In this document: positions 57,961-64,000 of the stretch, piece by piece
Layout: each line of letters begins with the position of its first letter
How positions within the stretch are numbered: position 1 is the stretch's first letter
Assembly (NCBI GenBank): GCA_950295325.1
Contig: OX485803.1
Span: 35,417,554-35,481,553 of the forward strand
DNA: 64,000 bases
Direction of reading: 5' to 3'
From: Polytrichum commune
Taxonomy: Eukaryota > Streptophyta > Polytrichopsida > Polytrichales > Polytrichaceae
Position numbers and translations under genes: made by a program
The notes under the pieces: model-generated
The model's database searches: none
Told to the model about the DNA's origin: nothing
What the model saw: the letters and a program-made list of their open reading frames with translations, nothing else

Positions 57961-60179
57961 AAGGTTATGACTACAACTTAGAATTCCTATTAGTATTGCA
58001 CTAATTTCATGTTTCATATCTTGCGCATATGGTATACAAATATGGTTGGAAAATCCACTATGCACTCTTATTTGTATCAACCATTCTTGTGCAATGTCAC
58101 ATCTTCATTCCACTAAGATGGTCTCAATATCCTTTGGCTTGAGGTAATACCAGGGGTGCACGTTTCAATAAAGCCAACAATCACGTGCATTTGCAACATA
58201 CTCTAATAGACCCTACATACAATTTTTTTTTTCTAAGATTTAGCAATACACGTACAATTTCAATGATAATAATACAAGTGACGGTCTATCTATCTATCTA
58301 TGTATAACATTTATATATAGTCATGAACATAAGTATAGAAATATACTTTTGAATAAGAATCAACCCGTACCAAATGTATAATGTAAACCCCAAGCATTCA
58401 TTAATAAAGTCGTTGAAAAAAAATTCACCCCCCCCCCCCGATGACACTCTTAAGCATCTAAGGTTGTGAAATATGTCATAAAAGCTATTGAAATTATTGT
58501 TATTGAGTCTACAATCAAATGCTTAGTATAATTATATGTTTGCTTGTTGTGGTTCATTTTTGATACCAACTTAAGCCAATCCACATGTTTGATGGTTCAT
58601 CCATCAAGTCAATTGGATCCCTAAACTTTCTATACATCCTATAAACCCTCCCAACAAACCAAACCGACGTTATTGGAGCTAGTTTTCTTGTTGTACATCA
58701 TTTTTTTTATAAAAAATCCAGATTCACAATCAAGATGTAACGTACTATCATGATTTGTGGCAGTAAGGATTTTAGGTTTCATATATAAATTGACAGCCTT
58801 TATTTGATTCAATTGATCTTTAGATAAAGTTGGATTGCTATTCAATTGACTAACAAACATACTTTTGAAAATTATAGAATCCCCCTACCTCTATGTGCTT
58901 TAAAAAATTAATAAAAAAAATGTGCTTTAAAGTCTAGTGACACCAGCATACAAGTACATAACTACGAGGTTTAATTTGTGTAGCATATGTATACGTAGTA
59001 CAGCAATGTTCAAATTAATATCCCTGTTGTGCACTCATATATAGTCGTACATGTTTAGCATAGTGCAGCCCCCGGGGAGGTAACATCATGCTCGAAAAAT
59101 AGTGTGAGATCCCTAGACTCTTTTTCAAATCCAAAGGACAAGTTCAACTGAATAACAAATACTACTAAAGGACATGGTCCAAGAACACACTTCCTATTTG
59201 ACATGGGAGATCATTTGCACACAACCCAAGTGTTGTCTATCATATTCACATATTGCATTTAGGACATGTGCTAAGAACCACCCATGTCATGATGAGAAGT
59301 GTGCCATGAGTCCATTTTTCCTATTAGTGATGTTTTTGCAAGGATAGTGAAGTCTTTGCAAGTTGTCGGGAATAGTCACTAGGTCCATAGATTAACCATT
59401 TATTGCCTTTATGGCCACCATGGAGCTCTTCCTTTTTTTTAATCTGGCCCCCATACTCAACATTGAGATTCTTTAATGTTTCACTCATCCTTGTGCAAAT
59501 TTCGTTCATTTCATTTCGATTTGAAGGGTCATGCACTCCAACGTTTTCTTTTTCTTTTTCTTTGAAAGCTTGTAGATGGTCACTAAGGGGTTGTTTGCAT
59601 CATGGACCACGGAGTTGTCCCATGTCAAATGACATTTTTTCATGGTCACACTTCCATGGTCGAATTTATGAAAAATGAAACATTTATAGCATGTGGGCCC
59701 CTTGTTAGGTATACACCGAAAGTGTACCAATAGTAGTGACCATGCATTGAAATTGGATGTGTTGATTATTTTTAAATTATGCCCAAATATGGAAGTTTTG
59801 GAATTGTTTCATGTTTTACATTCTCTCATTCTTTCTCACTTCTTCGCTCTTAACTACAATGACGTTTGGCAAATAACTGAGAAATCAAATATTAAAACGG
59901 CACTTTTCAACCGTAGTCCCCTAACTTTTGCAACAAAAGAACCTCATCTGCCTCTCTTACCACAAAATTTGTTGGCCCATGAAATGGATAGTGTAGGCCC
60001 AAAAATGGGCCTTTGGGGGACCTCAAGCTCCACGATCACTCTTATAATTTTCTCCTTGATGTAAACCGAAGTGGTCCCAAGACAAGTTCAATAACCAATC
60101 ACATATTTTAGGGGAGCAAGGGTGTGATATACCATGTGGTTCTTTAATTAAGATATTATTGATTGATGGATTGAAAAAA
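57961..60179. other. unassigned AT-rich sequence
   Basis: A C12-GA run at 58428-58441 recalls the C17-GA end of the 46.8-kb MITE but has no partner. No gene seen. Confidence 0.35.
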
Positions 60180-60547
60180 AAATGATAATTTACCATGCTT
60201 TGATGTATTTAGCATGTGAGCAGACATGGATTGGAGTCAGACAACTCCAAGGGAAGAAATGGGCTAGACAACCCATGGACATAGTGTGCACGGGAGTTAG
60301 AGAACTCCTGATGGAAGATCTTGGCTTTGGAGTTAGACAACTCCAACTGGGAGTTACACATCTCCCTTTTGAAGACCTTTGTGTTGGAGTTAGACAACTC
60401 CAACTAGAAGCTAGGATGGATGTTATTCAGTAAGGTTAGACAAACTCTCAATGGATAGATGAATCAAGTTGGAATTAGACAGTTCCAAGTAAAAGATTGT
60501 GATCAAGCCAAAAGATAAGAAAAGATTATACAATGCAATGATCTATG
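60180..60547 (-). repeat. second hairpin-array repeat, left part
   Basis: Up to eight inverted repeats (six clear) with loop close to TTAGACAA (the complement of the loop at 10.2 kb) and differing but paired stems: TTGGAGT/ACTCCAA (60231-60250), ATGGG/CCCAT (60259-60276), GGAGTT/AACTCC (near 60293), GGGAG/CTCCC (near 60349), GTTGGAG/CTCCAAC (near 60384), TTGGAA/TTCCAA (near 60469). The rest of this copy (63733-63830) lies beyond the palindrome. Confidence 0.75.
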
Positions 60548-60742
60548 CAGGCCATAAATTTGACACCCTAGCCAAATTTCCAGGGGACACCCTGCTCCAA
60601 TTTTTGGGTGTCCTCATAAATTTCTCTTAATTTTTTTTTGTCAAAATAGGTACAATTTTGAAAAATATATAATATCATTTCAAAATTTCAATTAAAAATA
60701 AAAAAAATCACTACATATCATACCTTGCAATGCAAATCAAAC

Positions 60743-61477
60743 CTACAAGCGGCGGCCTTTCATAGCACACCACTTTACCCATACTTGTTCAAAGTCAATG
60801 GCCTCTATGTGGATTTTTGCCATTGCAACTCTCATTTGTGCTTCCAAAGTCTCTAATACCAAACTACACCGTAAAGTAGATTTAATATGATTTTGAGTAG
60901 AAAATCCTCTCTCACAAGAAGCTGTACTAGCAGGAATTACAAGAACAGCTTGCCACAACTTTGTCATATGAGGATATCTTCCAACATAGTCCAAATTGGA
61001 AGAATAAACCATCCAAGCTTGGTGCATTTTAAGACCACCACATGAAATATGAAGTGTATCCAAAAAACCTCGAAGCTCTGATTTTAAACCACGCTCATCA
61101 AAAAGATTCCCTCCATTAGTGCAGAAGTGGTCAATGAAACTCTGAAGCCATAAACGAGCATTTCGATGAAGAAGTGTCAAGTCTGTTGAAAAACAGACAG
61201 GGCTAAATAGCTTAGCTGCATTGAAGAGCTTCAAATCAGGAAATCGTTGCTGCAATGATTCTATCACCTTAACCACATAGGCCTGTGCAATCACCTTGCA
61301 CCCATGGAGGGTACCATCACCACCAAACTCAATTGCATGAGGCAATGGTGCATAATGCAATATATGTGAATGCACCACTCCTGTAGAGTCTTGAAAATGG
61401 ATCTCACCACCTCTAGAAATGTCCAAAAATTGTGCCACAAATTTGGTATCCGCACCAAACTCCTCATATTCATACAC
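60743..61477 (-). CDS. hAT transposase C-terminal half, left copy
   Basis: 244 codons, identical to the right-arm copy. The late transposase core is at about residues 65-130 (VIESLQQRFPDLKLFNAAKL) and the hAT C-terminal dimerisation domain at about 175-220 (IPASTASCERGFSTQNHIKS, then LETLEAQMRV). The N-terminal zinc finger and most of the catalytic domain are absent, so it cannot be an active transposase by itself. A dimerisation-only protein could act as a repressor. A TATA-like TATAAAG on the same strand lies at 61763-61757. Confidence 0.75.
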   Translation of the reverse strand: MYEYEEFGADTKFVAQFLDISRGGEIHFQDSTGVVHSHILHYAPLPHAIEFGGDGTLHGCKVIAQAYVVKVIESLQQRFPDLKLFNAAKLFSPVCFSTDLTLLHRNARLWLQSFIDHFCTNGGNLFDERGLKSELRGFLDTLHISCGGLKMHQAWMVYSSNLDYVGRYPHMTKLWQAVLVIPASTASCERGFSTQNHIKSTLRCSLVLETLEAQMRVAMAKIHIEAIDFEQVWVKWCAMKGRRL

Positions 61478-62742
61478 CAGTGATTCAATGGGAATTGCTC
61501 AAAACAGTTTTGGTTGAAAAGCAAGAAAAACTCACATTGGTAGCAAGAAAAAATTCATTGAGTGGAGGATGTGGAGGCACCACGGTGATAGAAACATTTG
61601 CCTCGCCATGTTCCTAGTTAGTCTCGCTCTCCATTCACCGTCCTAGCTCCCGGTTACAAAGGAAATTGCAAGAGCAAAGTTGAACTTAAGTATGTGAGTG
61701 AGTGTAGGAAGTTCTCCTACTGTTATGGGTTATGTTTTCCGGATACTTGAGCTGCACTTTATAGTACTCAAGTAATACATGTCATTTCAATTTCTAGTGT
61801 GTCAATTGACGTGTGATTTTTTTCTTCACAAGTCACAGTACGTGTCAATTTCTAGAATGTGCGTGTCAATTGACATGCATTTTCTTTTTGTGCAAGTTTT
61901 TGCGTGTCAAAAAAGAAAAACTTGCAAAAACTTTGTCAAACATATGCGCTGATAGGCCCTACAAGTACAGGGGACACCCTGAATTTTTTTTGGGTGTAAA
62001 AAGGACACCCTTGTAGGATTTTTGGGTGTCCTCGGGGACACCCTGTTTGAGATTTGGGTGTCCTAGGACACTCTAGGGGAATATGTATACATATAATGAA
62101 ACTTGGGGATAAAATTGACACCCTGGGGGGTGTATTTTGCTTCCTAGAGTGTCCTAGGACACCCAAATCTCAAACAGGGTGTCCCCGAGGACACCCAAAA
62201 ATCCTACAAGGGTGTCCTTTTTACACCCAAAAAAAATTCAGGGTGTCCCCTGTACTTGTAGGGCCTATCAGCGCATATGTTTGACAAAGTTTTTGCAAGT
62301 TTTTCTTTTTTGACACGCAAAAACTTGCACAAAAAGAAAATGCATGTCAATTGACACGCACATTCTAGAAATTGACACGTACTGTGACTTGTGAAGAAAA
62401 AAATCACACGTCAATTGACACACTAGAAATTGAAATGACATGTATTACTTGAGTACTATAAAGTGCAGCTCAAGTATCCGGAAAACATAACCCATAACAG
62501 TAGGAGAACTTCCTACACTCACTCACATACTTAAGTTCAACTTTGCTCTTGCAATTTCCTTTGTAACCGGGAGCTAGGACGGTGAATGGAGAGCGAGACT
62601 AACTAGGAACATGGCGAGGCAAATGTTTCTATCACCGTGGTGCCTCCACATCCTCCACTCAATGAATTTTTTCTTGCTACCAATGTGAGTTTTTCTTGCT
62701 TTTCAACCAAAACTGTTTTGAGCAATTCCCATTGAATCACTG

Positions 62743-63477
62743 GTGTATGAATATGAGGAGTTTGGTGCGGATACCAAATTTGTGGCACAATTTTTGGACA
62801 TTTCTAGAGGTGGTGAGATCCATTTTCAAGACTCTACAGGAGTGGTGCATTCACATATATTGCATTATGCACCATTGCCTCATGCAATTGAGTTTGGTGG
62901 TGATGGTACCCTCCATGGGTGCAAGGTGATTGCACAGGCCTATGTGGTTAAGGTGATAGAATCATTGCAGCAACGATTTCCTGATTTGAAGCTCTTCAAT
63001 GCAGCTAAGCTATTTAGCCCTGTCTGTTTTTCAACAGACTTGACACTTCTTCATCGAAATGCTCGTTTATGGCTTCAGAGTTTCATTGACCACTTCTGCA
63101 CTAATGGAGGGAATCTTTTTGATGAGCGTGGTTTAAAATCAGAGCTTCGAGGTTTTTTGGATACACTTCATATTTCATGTGGTGGTCTTAAAATGCACCA
63201 AGCTTGGATGGTTTATTCTTCCAATTTGGACTATGTTGGAAGATATCCTCATATGACAAAGTTGTGGCAAGCTGTTCTTGTAATTCCTGCTAGTACAGCT
63301 TCTTGTGAGAGAGGATTTTCTACTCAAAATCATATTAAATCTACTTTACGGTGTAGTTTGGTATTAGAGACTTTGGAAGCACAAATGAGAGTTGCAATGG
63401 CAAAAATCCACATAGAGGCCATTGACTTTGAACAAGTATGGGTAAAGTGGTGTGCTATGAAAGGCCGCCGCTTGTAG
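62743..63477 (+). CDS. hAT transposase C-terminal half, right copy
   Basis: The mirror copy of 60743-61477, with the same 244 residues, and divergent from it. TATAAAG at 62457-62463 could be the promoter. A leader frame starting at 62611 (MARQMFLSPWCLHIL) ends near a possible donor CCAAT/GTGAGT, so a short first exon is possible. Identity of the two copies implies a young duplication or ongoing gene conversion. Confidence 0.75.
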   Translation: MYEYEEFGADTKFVAQFLDISRGGEIHFQDSTGVVHSHILHYAPLPHAIEFGGDGTLHGCKVIAQAYVVKVIESLQQRFPDLKLFNAAKLFSPVCFSTDLTLLHRNARLWLQSFIDHFCTNGGNLFDERGLKSELRGFLDTLHISCGGLKMHQAWMVYSSNLDYVGRYPHMTKLWQAVLVIPASTASCERGFSTQNHIKSTLRCSLVLETLEAQMRVAMAKIHIEAIDFEQVWVKWCAMKGRRL

Positions 63478-63704
63478 GTTTGATTTGCATTGCAAGGTAT
63501 GATATGTAGTGATTTTTTTTATTTTTAATTGAAATTTTGAAATGATATTATATATTTTTCAAAATTGTACCTATTTTGACAAAAAAAAATTAAGAGAAAT
63601 TTATGAGGACACCCAAAAATTGGAGCAGGGTGTCCTTGGGACACCCAAAATTTGGGACAGGGTGTCCCCTGGAAATTTGGCTAGGGTGTCAAATTTATGG
63701 CCTG

Positions 63705-63830
63705 TTAGATACTATGGATAAAGAAGGATAAGACTAGGAGTCCCTTTGGAATATAAGAGAGAGCTCGGGGGAGGAGAGGGGATTTTTCTTTTGTCTCCCT
63801 CCTATGGTTGGGTGGTTGGAGCTCATAGAG
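63705..63830 (-). repeat. second hairpin-array repeat, right part
   Basis: On the minus strand CCACCCAACCATAGGAGG, GAGACAAAAGAAAAAT and CTCTCCTCCCCCGAGCT match 9978-10047. Together with 60180-60547 this shows the palindrome sits inside a copy of the hairpin repeat. Confidence 0.7.
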
Positions 63831-64000
63831 GACATTGTATTTGTTGAGAGATTTTTTTTTATAAAATATTTTATTGAAGGTTCACAATTGTTTTCTGGCG
63901 TGTATTTGTTCTTGTATTGAGGTACGTGACAAAAGGACTCCTTCATGGTCAATGATGATGTAAACAACCCCTATGACTTGAAGGAGAAGACAAACTTCCA
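63831..64000. other. unassigned window end
   Basis: Probably a continuation of the hairpin repeat. A weak resemblance to 9850-9970 in reverse was seen but not confirmed. Confidence 0.3.

Larger units (their letters stand above)
60548..63704. mobile_element. 3157-bp hAT palindrome (inverted dimer)
   Basis: Arms 60548-62077 and 62143-63704 are inverted copies around a 65-nt centre (62078-62142). Every landmark checked is placed symmetrically about 62110 with no indel, and the protein reading is identical, until the outer end, where the right arm has 32 extra bases carrying an additional GGACACCC/GGGTGTCC pair. The outer ends read CAGGCCATAAATTTGACACC on both sides, a hAT-like start. GGACACCC and GGGTGTCC are clustered at the ends and the centre. 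No 8-bp target duplication is visible. Confidence 0.9.

Noticed and set aside
60182-60433. 83-codon frame with repeated GVRQLQ
   Set aside because: The peptide repeat is a by-product of the hairpin motif GGAGTTAGACAACTCC.
61936-62284. Overlapping 76-codon frames across the palindrome centre
   Set aside because: They are mirror images translated from the GGACACCC-rich symmetrical centre and have no protein features.
60548-63704. Assembly artefact (mirrored sequence)
   Set aside because: Flanks on the two sides differ and fit the two halves of one known repeat, and the arms differ by 32 bp at one end. Long-read confirmation would still be useful.
60540-63712. 8-bp target duplication around the hAT palindrome
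   Set aside because: GATCTATG on the left and TTAGATAC on the right do not match. Either it was lost or the ends are not placed exactly.

Overview
The window looks like a gene-poor, AT-rich stretch of a plant nuclear genome. The one convincing host gene is a two-exon LBD (LATERAL ORGAN BOUNDARIES domain) transcription factor, a family found in land plants and related streptophyte algae. Introns with GT-AG borders and TATA promoters 50-70 bp ahead of starts also fit a plant. The rest is layered with hAT, PIF/Harbinger, pogo-like, CACTA-like, SINE-like and LTR sequences, which suggests a large repeat-rich genome. The species cannot be told from the sequence alone.

Layout. 1-1.3 kb: decayed hAT transposase (minus). 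1.5-6.6 kb: SINE-like tRNA relic, a broken unknown ORF, tandem and dispersed repeats. 7.4-9.3 kb: decayed hAT transposase (plus). 9.9-11.2 kb: an array of short hairpins with a conserved loop and varying but paired stems, then dispersed repeats. 12.9-17.4 kb: small TIR elements and a 245-bp tandem repeat. 19.9-20.9 kb: the LBD gene (minus), with about 3 kb of comparatively GC-rich, low-repeat upstream sequence. 24-32.3 kb: dispersed repeats, a 1.5-kb Harbinger-like element with a CACTA-like element nested in it, and a possible sugar-transporter fragment. 33.7-37.4 kb: a nearly complete PIF/Harbinger transposon (perfect 37-bp TIRs, TTA target duplication, transposase plus convergent Myb/SANT-like partner gene), itself inserted in an older MITE. 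37.7-45.6 kb: MITEs and dispersed repeats. 45.9-50.0 kb: a roughly 250-bp tandem repeat array broken by three separate insertions (a pogo-like element, a G17-ended MITE and a solo LTR carrying a 38-bp minisatellite). 51.2-60.2 kb: repeats and unassigned sequence. 60.2-63.8 kb: a second copy of the hairpin-array repeat, interrupted by a 3.16-kb palindrome with two identical, divergent hAT transposase C-terminal genes.

How the parts relate. The Harbinger transposase and Myb-like protein are the usual two-protein set for that superfamily. Several MITEs in the window share its GGGCnnGTTTACAC-type terminus and could be its non-autonomous relatives. The hAT palindrome would make a long double-stranded RNA if read through from a flank, and so could act as a natural silencing trigger for its family. 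The hairpin array is the least explained feature.
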